Source: Bacteroidales bacterium UBA3843 (GTDB lineage: Bacteria > Bacteroidota > Bacteroidia > Bacteroidales > Paludibacteraceae). Taken from it: DNA of 64,000 bases. A program made the translations under genes and the position numbers. The stretch lies in NCBI GenBank assembly GCA_002392745.1, contig DGHR01000003.1, positions 186,001 to 250,000 of the forward strand, in the 5' to 3' direction. This document shows positions 1 through 8,305 of this stretch, piece by piece; position 1 is the first letter of the stretch, and every line of letters begins with the position of its first letter. Below the pieces are notes generated by a model that saw only the letters and a list, made by a program, of their open reading frames with translations, had not been told where the DNA came from and did not search any database.

Positions 1-449
1 TGCGCTTTGTTCAATTTCAGTTTAGCGCGCTTGTCATATACCGCCTTGATGCGTTTGAAAAGGCCCTCGTTAAGGCGGATAGTTGCAGAATATTCAGAGA
101 GTTTCGGGCTCAACTCCATTTCTATTTGCTGCAAAGTGTCATTTGTCTCTGCAGAAGTGAGATTATAGAAACAACCGGCCACAATACCAAACATTTCTCC
201 GGATGCCTCATATGCTTCAATCGTATTAGCGAAAGTTGGTTCCGCAGGATTGTTGACAATATCGTCAATCTCTTTGAGCCCCTGTTTCATTGCCTCCTCA
301 AAAGCCGGCATGTAATGCTCCGCATGAATCTCGTTAAAAGGATATGTGCCATGTGGTGTTTTCCAGTTCTTGTAATCAAAGAACGGATTGGTTGCAGCAG
401 TGGCTACCATAACTGATGTAGCAAGTGCCATAAGCATAATTTTTCTCAT
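1..449 (-). CDS. dcp: Peptidyl-dipeptidase, M3 family (Dcp-like), N-terminal fragment
   Basis: Seen: an open frame runs from an ATG at 449 to the left window edge without a stop, so only about 149 N-terminal residues are present. It begins with a hydrophobic signal-peptide-like stretch (MRKIMLMALATSVMVATAAT) followed by NPFF and the PHGTYPFNEI region with AEHYMPAFEEAM and NTIEAYE. Known: this order is typical of the N-terminal helical domain of Dcp/oligopeptidase A metallopeptidases, which remove dipeptides from peptide C-termini. The HExxH zinc site would lie outside the window. Inferred: an exported peptidase of the periplasm. The next gene downstream in sequence (468-1802) ends 18 bp before this start and reads the same way. 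Family call is good; the subfamily is less sure. Confidence 0.82.
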   Translation of the reverse strand, partial: MRKIMLMALATSVMVATAATNPFFDYKNWKTPHGTYPFNEIHAEHYMPAFEEAMKQGLKEIDDIVNNPAEPTFANTIEAYEASGEMFGIVAGCFYNLTSAETNDTLQQIEMELSPKLSEYSATIRLNEGLFKRIKAVYDKRAKLKLNKA

Positions 450-467
450 TTTCTATTTATTATTGAA

Positions 468-1802
468 TTATTTTTTCTTCCCACGAATAAGATTGATATC
501 TCCGGATAATTGATAGATACCCATAACCGATTCGTCGGCAGCGGCCTTTTTCTTCTTATATGAAGCTTTCAGACCAATATATTTCGCATTGCGTGCAGCA
601 TCTGTTCCTAACGCACGAATCACGTAATAATATGCCCCTTCAGCAGCAGGTCTTCCTCCTATATTCCCATCCCATCCTTTTGCCGGGTCAGTGAATTCGT
701 ACACTAAATGTCCCCAGCGGTTGTAAATCCAGCAATGGAATTCCTTGAGAGAGCGGTATGCGACGCGAAATTCGTCATTTTTGCCATCGCCATTAGGTGT
801 AAAGACATTCGGCACCGCCAAATATGACTCGCTAATACTAACCGTTACATCCGAAGAGTCAGAAGAACAATATTGATTGTTTACAGCGCATACAACACGG
901 TAACTACCGGGCTCCGAAAAAGTGTATCGAATATCCCGGTCGTTGCGAGTTACAATAAGATCCGCTCCTTTATATATCGACCATTTATAATATAACACGG
1001 CCGGTGTAGGATTACTATAGAAAGCCACTTCAAGCGGTCCGCTATATTCTGACCCAGTAATGAGATCCTGGCTGGTAGGACGATTTCTCTCATTGGATTT
1101 TTCTCCCTCAGTACCACGAGTTGTGACCAAGGAAGTCAATTCCATCTTGACTGCCCGTACATCCGTTTCCTGCAAGAAGGTTTCCATGCACGCAGAGTCC
1201 AATCCCAATCTTTGGCGCAAATCCATATCAAAACATAGCCGAACGGGTGTGGACCCATACAGAGCCGGTAATATGTAATTTCCCTCTTGCAGCGTGCCAA
1301 CCATCCGGGCGGCAGAATCCACCCACTCCTCCGTATTCCATGCCAGTGCGTTATAGTCGATAGAACATTCACGCTTACAACGCCCAGTGCTTCCATCTTT
1401 CCTTGTATATACATATGGCTTTGTATCGCCAGAAAGCGTCAAAGTGGTCGCTTCGCAATCAGGAAGAAGCGTCAAAGAAAGATTAGCCGGTTCCGAATAG
1501 AGGAACACATAAACCGGAGCTGACTGGACGCCTGAATATACGGTATAATAGCCTCCCTCATCCGGATAAATCTCATCGGTAGATGATGCAACAAGCGTGC
1601 CATCTGTCGTATACCAATCTACATCTCCGCTTGTCGAGCGCAGATGAATTTCATCCTTAAAAACAAACAGTGTATCATTTCCGTTTATCAACTGCGTAGC
1701 TATGCCTACGCACTCAATATTAGAAGCAGAAAGAAAGCCAACCCCAACCCTCCCCAAAGGGAGGGTGAGGAAGGTCAATAATATAAACAAACGGTTTTTC
1801 AT
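468..1802 (-). CDS. T9SS cargo protein with gliding-motility-type (CHU_C) C-terminal domain
   Basis: Seen: 444 residues. The N-terminus is hydrophobic (MKNRLFILLTFLTLPLGRVG) and looks like a signal peptide. A PKD/Ig-like segment lies near residues 260-325, and near 330-415 there is the VPNVFTPNGDGKNDEF motif followed by YNRWGHLVYE and GWDG. Known: this is the CHU_C or type B sorting domain that directs proteins through the type IX secretion system to the cell surface. Inferred: a surface or secreted protein whose middle part has no clear enzymatic motif. Its ATG overlaps the stop of serA by four bases (ATGA), so the two are probably translationally coupled. Part of the signal peptide is encoded by a repeat-like DNA word (see the repeat entry). 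Confidence 0.85.
   Translation of the reverse strand: MKNRLFILLTFLTLPLGRVGVGFLSASNIECVGIATQLINGNDTLFVFKDEIHLRSTSGDVDWYTTDGTLVASSTDEIYPDEGGYYTVYSGVQSAPVYVFLYSEPANLSLTLLPDCEATTLTLSGDTKPYVYTRKDGSTGRCKRECSIDYNALAWNTEEWVDSAARMVGTLQEGNYILPALYGSTPVRLCFDMDLRQRLGLDSACMETFLQETDVRAVKMELTSLVTTRGTEGEKSNERNRPTSQDLITGSEYSGPLEVAFYSNPTPAVLYYKWSIYKGADLIVTRNDRDIRYTFSEPGSYRVVCAVNNQYCSSDSSDVTVSISESYLAVPNVFTPNGDGKNDEFRVAYRSLKEFHCWIYNRWGHLVYEFTDPAKGWDGNIGGRPAAEGAYYYVIRALGTDAARNAKYIGLKASYKKKKAAADESVMGIYQLSGDINLIRGKKK
1739..1776. repeat. CCCTCCCC/GGGAGGG repeat word inside a signal peptide
   Basis: The sequence ACCCTCCCCAAAGGGAGGGT is a small inverted repeat of a kind usually seen between genes. Here it lies in frame and encodes TLPLGRVGVGF in the signal peptide of the T9SS cargo protein. 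A related word (CTCTCTTGAGGAGAGGGC) occurs in the gap at 29753-29823. Confidence 0.6.
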
Positions 1803-2719
1803 TTATTCACTTGGAAACGGGTATTACCGTTTTCGAAGAAATCAACAATCTGTTTTGCAGCAGCGATACCGGCATTGATATTAGCTTCAGCCGTTTGTGC
1901 TCCCATCTTCTTCGGGGTTGCGAAGTAGCGTCCCTCGAACAATGTGCGAAACTTCGCATCGGCTACCGGCATGATATCTGTCAGATACTTGAGGTCAGTA
2001 CGTTCCTGCATGAGCGCAATCAGACCCTCTTCGTCGATAACTTCTTTGCGCGCTGTATTCACCAGAACACCACCTTTTGGCATCAGATTTACCAAATCAT
2101 GGTTGATAGAGCCTTTTGTCTCTGCAGTAGCAGGAATATGCAGACTCACGATGTTGCAGGTTTTGTAAAGTTCCTCCGCGGAATGCAGCGATTTGACATT
2201 AGCAGCCGTCATCACCTCATCCGGACAGTAGGCATCATATGCATATACCTCCATTCCGAATCCCTGTGCAATACGTGCTACATTGCGTCCTACGTTTCCA
2301 AAGGCGTGAATACCCAGTTTCTTACCCTTCAGTTCGGTTCCGCTGGTGCCGTTATACAAATTGCGTACGGCATATACCATCAGCCCCAGAGCCAACTCAG
2401 CCACAGCATTGCTGTTCTGGCCGGGAGTGTTCATTGCCACCACCTTGTGCGCCGTAGCGGCTTCCAGGTCGATGTTATCATATCCGGCACCAGCGCGCAC
2501 AACTATCTTCAGTTGCTTAGCCGCATCCAAAACTGCAGCATCCACCACATCAGAACGAATGATAAGTGCGTCGGCGTCTGCCACAGCATCCAACAACTGC
2601 TGTTTATCCGTATATTTCTCCAGAAGCGCAAGTTCGTATCCCGCTCCTGACACCACTTCGCGAATGCCATCCACAGCTACTTTTGCAAATGGTTTTTCTG
2701 TTGCTATTAATACTTTCAT
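1799..2719 (-). CDS. serA: D-3-phosphoglycerate dehydrogenase (short form)
   Basis: First step of serine synthesis: 3-phosphoglycerate to 3-phosphohydroxypyruvate with NAD. Seen: 306 residues, with the Rossmann glycine motif in HAFGNVGRNVARIA (about 133-148) and the NTAR catalytic arginine near 225. The protein stops soon after the catalytic domain, so the C-terminal ACT serine-sensing domain of longer SerA proteins is absent. In the usual TPHxG motif the catalytic histidine position is lysine (TPKKMGAQT, Lys270). It sits directly downstream of serC in the same direction, which supports the role. Other 2-hydroxyacid dehydrogenases are possible on sequence alone, but the neighbour makes SerA the best call. 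Confidence 0.88.
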   Translation of the reverse strand: MKVLIATEKPFAKVAVDGIREVVSGAGYELALLEKYTDKQQLLDAVADADALIIRSDVVDAAVLDAAKQLKIVVRAGAGYDNIDLEAATAHKVVAMNTPGQNSNAVAELALGLMVYAVRNLYNGTSGTELKGKKLGIHAFGNVGRNVARIAQGFGMEVYAYDAYCPDEVMTAANVKSLHSAEELYKTCNIVSLHIPATAETKGSINHDLVNLMPKGGVLVNTARKEVIDEEGLIALMQERTDLKYLTDIMPVADAKFRTLFEGRYFATPKKMGAQTAEANINAGIAAAKQIVDFFENGNTRFQVNK

Positions 2720-2766
2720 AAAATATACTATTTTTAAGATTTACTGTCATTCGATAAAACTACGAC

Positions 2767-2799
2767 AAAAGTACGATAAAAGTACGATAAAAGTACGAT
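2767..2799. repeat. Three exact tandem copies of an 11-bp unit
   Basis: AAAAGTACGAT is repeated three times without change in the serC-serA gap. The unit belongs to the same GTACGAT word family found at 17889, 20471, 21615 and 28731. Confidence 0.85.
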
Positions 2800-2848
2800 C
2801 ACACATTATTGAGGGTTTTACCGTAAAAAAGTATACGATTATTAAGAT

Positions 2849-3928
2849 TTAGTGCAATTTCTCGTACTCTTTGATACAATCCACAAGTGCCTGTACGCCC
2901 TCGATATCCATAGCATTGTAGCAGGAAGCACGGAAACCGCCGACCAGACGGTGACCTTTGATACCGACCATACCTTTTTCGGTAGCAAACTTGAAGAAGT
3001 CATCTTGCAATTCCGCATATTCGGGTTTGAACACAAAGCAAATATTCATGCGACTACGATCTTCCTTGTCAAGAATGGTAGGCGTGAACAACTTGCTTTC
3101 ATCCAAACACTTGTAGAGCAGATCCGCTTTTGCTTTGTTTCGTGCTTCAATCCATTTCACCCCGCCGTTAGCCTTGAGCCAGCGCAGCGTCAAAAGCGCC
3201 GTATAAACAGGAAGAACAGGAGGAGTGTTGAACATAGAACCTCCGTCGATATGGGTCTGATAGTTCAGCATCGTAGGTATATATCGGCTCACTTTACCCA
3301 GACAACTCTCTTTGATAATTACAAAGGTCACACCGGCAGGCGCCAGATTCTTTTGCGCGCCACCATAGATGATATCATATTGGCTCACGTCAATCGGACG
3401 GCTCAGAATATCCGAGCTCATATCAGCTACCAAAGGAACATTGCCTTTTTTCTTGTAAATCTCAGCCAACTTCTCATCATTAATCTCGGTGCCGAAGATG
3501 GTATTGTTGGTAGTGATATGGAAATAATCGGCATCCTGTGGAATCTCATAATCCGTAGGAATATTCGTAGTGCTCGCAGCTACTTCCACCGCTTCTCCGA
3601 AGCCTTTGGCTTCCTTCAGTGCTTTTTTCGCCCAGACACCGGTATTCAGGTATGCCGCCTTTTTCTCCAGCATGTTAAATGGCACCATGCAGAACTGCAG
3701 GCTGGCACCTCCACCAAGGAAAAGGACCCGATAGCCCTCCGGTACGTTCAGAAGTTCTTTCATCAAAGCTTCCGCCTCGTCCATTACAGGTTGGAAATAC
3801 TTCGCGCGGTGAGAAATCTCGAGGACAGACAGTCCCTCGCCCTGAAAATCGATTATGGCATCAGCCGTTTGTTTGATAACTTCTTGCGGCAGGATACTCG
3901 GTCCTGCATTAAAATTGTATTTTTTCAT
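2849..3928 (-). CDS. serC: Phosphoserine aminotransferase
   Basis: Converts 3-phosphohydroxypyruvate and glutamate to phosphoserine; pyridoxal-phosphate enzyme of the cytoplasm. Seen: 359 residues, the normal family length. The N-terminus reads YNFNAGPSILPQEV, the family signature. The PLP lysine is in YGGAQKNLAPAG near residue 194, and the C-terminal FRASCYNAM segment is also typical. It lies upstream of serA in the same direction with a 129-bp gap that holds the 11-bp tandem repeat. I see no serB phosphatase in the window. The start is the first ATG, giving the expected N-terminus. Confidence 0.95.
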   Translation of the reverse strand: MKKYNFNAGPSILPQEVIKQTADAIIDFQGEGLSVLEISHRAKYFQPVMDEAEALMKELLNVPEGYRVLFLGGGASLQFCMVPFNMLEKKAAYLNTGVWAKKALKEAKGFGEAVEVAASTTNIPTDYEIPQDADYFHITTNNTIFGTEINDEKLAEIYKKKGNVPLVADMSSDILSRPIDVSQYDIIYGGAQKNLAPAGVTFVIIKESCLGKVSRYIPTMLNYQTHIDGGSMFNTPPVLPVYTALLTLRWLKANGGVKWIEARNKAKADLLYKCLDESKLFTPTILDKEDRSRMNICFVFKPEYAELQDDFFKFATEKGMVGIKGHRLVGGFRASCYNAMDIEGVQALVDCIKEYEKLH

Positions 3929-3933
3929 ACTTA

Positions 3934-5574
3934 TTAGTGGTTAAAACGTTTCCATTGAGTGGATCGAATGACAGGCAGTGTAGCAGCAGGAGCCACAGTC
4001 GGTTTCTGCGCTTTATACAAAGCCATAGCGATAGCGGCCATTTCATCAGCCGATGCATTGCTTTGTGCAGCAGTTTTTTGCAGCAAGTTCTCGGGAACCG
4101 CCTTGCCTGCTTTCATCATTCGTTCAGCTAAATCTTTGTTAAACTGCTCTTTTGCCAGACCGGATTTATATTCGCGGTACTGTTTGTCGTGCATAGCGAA
4201 CTCAAACAACTCCTCGTCGTCCTGTCCGCGGTCCCAACCCAGTTCTTTCATCTCCTTGATATACTGCGGCAGCACATTCGGATAAAGTTTCTGCGGATTG
4301 TCTGTATAGAATTCGAATCCTTTCTCTTTAGCCAATTCAATGATTTCAGGGGCTAATTCGCCCGGCAGTTTGCCGGATTTGCCGAGAATCATTCCCCACA
4401 TAGCGGGATCCATACGCGTGAAATCCTTCTCGCCCATTGAACGGCTGAACAGATTCATCAACGCGGCATTCTTGACATACTGGCTGAAAGGCGTTACCAG
4501 ACACGGAGTTCCCAGCATCGGCCATATGCGCTGTACTTCGTCAAAGAGCTGTACCAGCAGTTCGTCCTCGGATAGTTCTTTCTCGCCTTTTTTCTTAAGG
4601 TTGGCATTGATTGCGGCGTGCATTCCTTTGAGGTCTGCCATCAGACTTCCCATCATTCCTCCCGGTAAACCGCACCCCACCAAAAGTGAAGTCATCAATG
4701 CGTTTTTCGGGTCAATCCAATAGCCCAAGAAATCATCGATAAAGGACTGCGTCAGGCTACGCGCTTCCATATAGGCCTTCATATTGATATCCTTCACTAA
4801 GAAACCTGCGTCTTTGAGCATCGCCTGAATGGTGATAACATCCGGATGCACTTTTCCCCAACTCAAGGGCTCCATTGCAACATCCAGCACATCGCCTCCG
4901 GCTTTCGCCACTTCAAGCATCGAAGCCACCGAGAAACCGGGACCAGTGTGACCGTGATACTGAATAATAATATCAGGATGTTTCTCTTTGATAGCAGCAA
5001 CAATCGTACCCAACATTACCGGACGACCGATACCAGCCATATCTTTCAAACAAATCTCTTGCGCGCCCCCCTCAACCAACTGCTCTGCGAGGTTGATATA
5101 ATATTCCGCCGTGTGCACTTTCGAATAAGTGATACACATAGTGGCTTGAGCGGTCATTCCCGCCTCTTTAGCCCATTTGATGGAAGGAATAATATTGCGC
5201 GGGTCGTTCAGGCCGCAAAAGATACGTGTGATATCCGTTCCCTGTGCGTGCTTCACCTTATACATCAATTGTCTAACATCTGCCGGCACCGGGTTCATAC
5301 GCAGCGCATTCAGACCACGATCCAACATGTGAGTCTTAATGCCGGCTTCATTGAACGGCTTGCAGAAAGTACGCACAGCCTGGTTTGGATTCTCTCCATA
5401 CAACAAGTTCACCTGTTCGCTTGCGCCACCGTTCGTTTCAACGCGGTCAAAACACCCCATATCGATGATAACCGGTGCGATGCGTGCCAGCTGGTCTTTA
5501 CGTGGCACATACTTACCGCTGCTCTGCCACATATCGCGGTATACGAGCGAAAATTGAATTTCTCTTTTTCCCAT
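3934..5574 (-). CDS. OadA-like oxaloacetate decarboxylase / pyruvate carboxylase carboxyltransferase subunit without biotin domain
   Basis: Seen: 546 residues. The HMGL-like TIM barrel has the metal and catalytic elements YRDMWQS near residue 13, ICLKDMAG (carbamylated lysine) near 180 and YHGHTGPG near 210. The PYC_OADA conserved region follows (about 300-460). The protein ends in an Ala/Pro-rich stretch without the EAMKM biotinylation motif. Known: such proteins move carboxyl groups between oxaloacetate or pyruvate and biotin. Inferred: it works with a separate biotin carrier, which is not encoded here. The arginine-aspartate pair is kept, but the usual RDxxQS context is altered (MW before QS). 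It ends 6 bp upstream of the serC start, so the two are likely cotranscribed. Confidence 0.82.
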   Translation of the reverse strand: MGKREIQFSLVYRDMWQSSGKYVPRKDQLARIAPVIIDMGCFDRVETNGGASEQVNLLYGENPNQAVRTFCKPFNEAGIKTHMLDRGLNALRMNPVPADVRQLMYKVKHAQGTDITRIFCGLNDPRNIIPSIKWAKEAGMTAQATMCITYSKVHTAEYYINLAEQLVEGGAQEICLKDMAGIGRPVMLGTIVAAIKEKHPDIIIQYHGHTGPGFSVASMLEVAKAGGDVLDVAMEPLSWGKVHPDVITIQAMLKDAGFLVKDINMKAYMEARSLTQSFIDDFLGYWIDPKNALMTSLLVGCGLPGGMMGSLMADLKGMHAAINANLKKKGEKELSEDELLVQLFDEVQRIWPMLGTPCLVTPFSQYVKNAALMNLFSRSMGEKDFTRMDPAMWGMILGKSGKLPGELAPEIIELAKEKGFEFYTDNPQKLYPNVLPQYIKEMKELGWDRGQDDEELFEFAMHDKQYREYKSGLAKEQFNKDLAERMMKAGKAVPENLLQKTAAQSNASADEMAAIAMALYKAQKPTVAPAATLPVIRSTQWKRFNH

Positions 5575-5592
5575 TATAGTACATTTGATTAG

Positions 5593-6783
5593 TTACTCTT
5601 GATTTTTAAGTCCCGCCTCATCAAATTTGGCCTTCATAGTCGGGTTATTATAAGTAAGCCGTTTGATAGTAACGTCCTGCAGTTTTTTGTCTGCGGCGTT
5701 GAGGTTATCTCCCGACTTAATAAGGTTCTCGCGGACCTTGGTCAGATGTGCAATTGTTTTATCAATCTCGTCTATCGCGTCCTGGAATCGTTCGTTTGCG
5801 AGTCGGACATTGCGTCCAAAGCCCTCTTTGAACTGCGACAGTTTCTCCTCAAAATTCGTCACATCCACCTGTTGTGCTTTAACCAAAGCCAACTCCCGTT
5901 TCGCCTCAAGACTCTTACGGCTTGTCTGGCAAAGCAACGTAATAAGCGGAACAAAGAACTGGGGACGAATGACATACATTTTTTCAAATCGATGGCTCAT
6001 GTCCACAATTCCCCCGTTGTAAAGTTCGTTTTCGGGTTCCAAAAGCGAAACCAGAACAGCGTATTCGCATCCTTTCTTACGGCGGTCATCATCCAATTTT
6101 TTAAGAAAATCCTCGTTCTTATGTTTAGTAGCAGTCTCGTCATTCTCGTTTTTCATTTCAAACATAATCGAAACATACTCTACTCCATCCTCCGAAGAAT
6201 CCCTGAACACGAAATCCCCTTTTGTCCCTTCGACCACCTCATTGTCCTTTTCAAAATAAGCATTCGGGAAAAGCGGTCTGATACGCGCAAACTCAGTAGC
6301 ACAATGCTGTTCAAGAGTTTCTCCGACCATTTTAGTGGACAGCCGGAGTTTCATATCCTTGTAATACGCGATTTGCTCCTGAGCCGCCTTGAGTTGCTGC
6401 TCCGCCTGAGTCCGCAGCGTGGCGAGTTCCTGTTCTTTCTTCATGTAGGCCTCTGTTGCTTGTTGGCGAACTTGGGCAACCGCCAATTGTTTCTGTTGCT
6501 CCGCTTGCTGCAGCTGGGCTTGCGCCGCCTGTAGTTGCTGCTGGTTCTGCGCCAACTGCTGCGTATAGAGCTGTTCGCGCTGAGCCAATTCGGCTTGTTG
6601 CCGGGCATGCTCAGCCTGTTTCTCAGCCAGCAGCCTTGCATTTTGCGCCTGTTCCAAATCATGCAACCGCCGCGCCAGTTCCATTTCGAACTCGCTATTT
6701 TTCACCTGGCTGAGCAACAATGCGTAATCCGCTTCATCAACCGTGAACGTGCTCCCGCATTTCGGGCATTTCAATTCTTTCAT
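5593..6783 (-). CDS. DUF2130 domain protein with long coiled coil
   Basis: Seen: 396 residues from the ATG at 6783. A longer frame begins at 6843, but the Bacteroidetes promoter at 6807-6814 lies inside that extension, so I chose the inner start, which opens with MKELKCPKCGSTF, a single CxxC knuckle. Residues about 40-150 are rich in Gln, Ala and Glu and look like a long coiled coil. The rest (FVFRDSSEDGVEYVSIMFEMKNE onward in part) matches the DUF2130 family as I remember it. Known: the function of the family is not established; a nuclease-like fold has been suggested. It lies just before the oadA-like gene in transcription order. Confidence 0.8.
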   Translation of the reverse strand: MKELKCPKCGSTFTVDEADYALLLSQVKNSEFEMELARRLHDLEQAQNARLLAEKQAEHARQQAELAQREQLYTQQLAQNQQQLQAAQAQLQQAEQQKQLAVAQVRQQATEAYMKKEQELATLRTQAEQQLKAAQEQIAYYKDMKLRLSTKMVGETLEQHCATEFARIRPLFPNAYFEKDNEVVEGTKGDFVFRDSSEDGVEYVSIMFEMKNENDETATKHKNEDFLKKLDDDRRKKGCEYAVLVSLLEPENELYNGGIVDMSHRFEKMYVIRPQFFVPLITLLCQTSRKSLEAKRELALVKAQQVDVTNFEEKLSQFKEGFGRNVRLANERFQDAIDEIDKTIAHLTKVRENLIKSGDNLNAADKKLQDVTIKRLTYNNPTMKAKFDEAGLKNQE

Positions 6784-6806
6784 GAACAATAAAACCTTTG
6801 CGGCTG

Positions 6807-6814
6807 CAAAGGTA
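6807..6814 (-). promoter_or_regulatory. Bacteroidetes -7 promoter of the DUF2130 gene
   Basis: On the minus strand the sequence reads TACCTTTG followed by CAG, matching TAnnTTTG. It lies about 25 bp upstream of the chosen ATG at 6783. Confidence 0.7.
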
Positions 6815-6846
6815 ATAAAAAAAAATGACATATGCAAACGCATATG

Positions 6847-7341
6847 TTACTTTTCTGCGGATTTTATCCAAATAACCGCATCAGACTCCAGAGTCCATCC
6901 TTTCAGCGGAGAAGAAGGCGTGTACCCCGAATGTTCAAAGAGCGTTGAACACGGCTCATTGCTTGTCGCAATAACAGCATATAACAGTCTGAGATTCAAA
7001 TGAGAGAAAGCATATTGTTCCAGGAGACGGAGAGCCTGAGTCGCAATTCTTTTTCCGCGCGCCAGCGGAGACACATACAAACCGAGTGCAGCCTTGCGGT
7101 TGCGAGGGTCAAAATCGAAGATATCTATACACCCGAGTGTCGCTCCTGAATCTTGTTCCTCTATGATCAACCGCAACTGACCGTCACGATATATGTCCCC
7201 CGTGGTGGCGGCGATATAGTCCCTCAGGTCCTGTTGGGAAAGCGGATTATGCGTGCTCGCCTGCGCCCACGCAGCAGAATCATTCTCCCACTGGTACAAA
7301 AAAGGGAGATCGGAAGGTTCTATTTTTCTTAGTTTGACCAC
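6847..7341 (-). CDS. GNAT-family N-acetyltransferase
   Basis: Seen: 164 residues with the order typical of RimJ/SpeG-like acetyltransferases: LRKIEPSDLPFLYQWEND at the start, the beta strands around LGCIDIFDFD, the acetyl-CoA loop in ARGKRIATQALRLL (about 100-112) and the C-terminal LFEHSGYTP. Known: these enzymes move an acetyl group from acetyl-CoA to an amine. The substrate cannot be read from the sequence; spermidine or a protein N-terminus are both possible. It precedes DUF2130, with that gene's own promoter between them. Confidence 0.87.
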   Translation of the reverse strand: MVKLRKIEPSDLPFLYQWENDSAAWAQASTHNPLSQQDLRDYIAATTGDIYRDGQLRLIIEEQDSGATLGCIDIFDFDPRNRKAALGLYVSPLARGKRIATQALRLLEQYAFSHLNLRLLYAVIATSNEPCSTLFEHSGYTPSSPLKGWTLESDAVIWIKSAEK

Positions 7342-7412
7342 CGTATAATTTCCATTTGCTAAAAAAGGAATTCCATCTCGATATTCTCTCGACCGTGTCC
7401 CGTCAGTCTATA

Positions 7413-7835
7413 TTATCCAAACAAGCTTCCAAAAAGACCTTTTTTCTTCTTGGATGTGTCTTCCATATTTCCCGCCGGAGCAGGCTCCCATGCATGGCCT
7501 GTATGAATCATATTATAGATAATTCCCCAATCCGGCAGTCCCCCGAGATTACGGTCGTCAATCCACAAGTCCGCCACCAGTTTTCGAGCCGCATGGTGCT
7601 CCGGAGCCTCCTCCGGATAATTGCTATTGATGGCATAAAACTCGAGCCCCTTGCTTTTGCAATAGGCAACAGCCTCATCGAGCAACTCGCCTTCACGTAC
7701 AGTCCAGAGAATAATCTGGTGATGGTCCTCTTCCTGCAATTTCTTGAGTGTCTGAATAGCAAACGGAATAGGTTTACCAATACGAGGGTACTCGTGGGTT
7801 ACAATTGTTCCGTCAAAATCACAAGCTATAATCAT
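7413..7835 (-). CDS. Small HAD-like hydrolase (BT0820-like)
   Basis: Seen: 140 residues from the ATG at 7835; a longer frame reaches 8093 but it would overlap the membrane protein gene at 7841-8305, and the HAD motif I comes right after the inner start (MIIACDFDGTIV). LWTVREG matches motif II (Thr), and WIDDRNLGG supplies the late acidic pair. The tail is lysine-rich, then GLFGSLFG. Known: similar small Bacteroides proteins belong to the HAD fold and probably act as phosphatases, with unknown substrate. The gene lies 6 bp from the membrane protein gene and probably shares its transcript. Confidence 0.8.
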   Translation of the reverse strand: MIIACDFDGTIVTHEYPRIGKPIPFAIQTLKKLQEEDHHQIILWTVREGELLDEAVAYCKSKGLEFYAINSNYPEEAPEHHAARKLVADLWIDDRNLGGLPDWGIIYNMIHTGHAWEPAPAGNMEDTSKKKKGLFGSLFG

Positions 7836-7840
7836 AATTA

Positions 7841-8305
7841 TCAGTAATTTTCCTGGTTTGGTTCTTCCGGAGCCAATTCGGCTTCCAGTTTTCCGAGTGT
7901 CGGTTTGGTAAAATACCACGCAACAGCAGCGATAGCCGCAACCCATAACATAGATCGATAGCCTCCCATCAAATAGAACGCCACTATACCGAGCGGCATA
8001 GCGTTGCTGACTAATATAATTCTCCAGGTGGCATACTTGCGATAGCGCGCTAATTGTTCTTCCTTGTTCTCCATGCTCCTCAAAGGTCTGCAAAGGCGGT
8101 TAAAGCCATACAAGCCGGCCGGAATAGTGACCAAAGCATCAATAATAATGATGTATTGAATAGCCACACCAAGTCCGGAAAGCGTATCAATAGGCTGAAA
8201 CCAGCCGTGAGAGAAGGCATAATACATGATTGTAAGCGCCAAAAGCGACAATACCATTACGCCATAGTAGTACACATTGAGCGTGCGAATTACTTTTTCT
8301 TCCAT
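7841..8305 (-). CDS. Small integral membrane protein, function unknown
   Basis: Seen: 154 residues with four hydrophobic segments, near 12-30, 44-66, 94-114 and 119-135, and a charged loop (RPLRSMENKEEQLARYRKY) between the second and third. The C-terminus is acidic (LEAELAPEEPNQENY). The ATG overlaps the recR stop by one base (TAATG), which suggests coupled translation. I do not recognise a family with a known job. The context, between recR and a HAD-like hydrolase, says only that it belongs to a housekeeping transcript. Confidence 0.75.
   Translation of the reverse strand: MEEKVIRTLNVYYYGVMVLSLLALTIMYYAFSHGWFQPIDTLSGLGVAIQYIIIIDALVTIPAGLYGFNRLCRPLRSMENKEEQLARYRKYATWRIILVSNAMPLGIVAFYLMGGYRSMLWVAAIAAVAWYFTKPTLGKLEAELAPEEPNQENY

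Noticed and set aside
6784..6843. N-terminal extension of the DUF2130 protein
   Set aside because: The promoter lies inside it, and the CPKCG knuckle expected at the N-terminus follows the inner ATG.
7836..8093. N-terminal extension of the HAD-like hydrolase
   Set aside because: It would lie within the neighbouring membrane protein gene, and the HAD motif I comes directly after the inner ATG.
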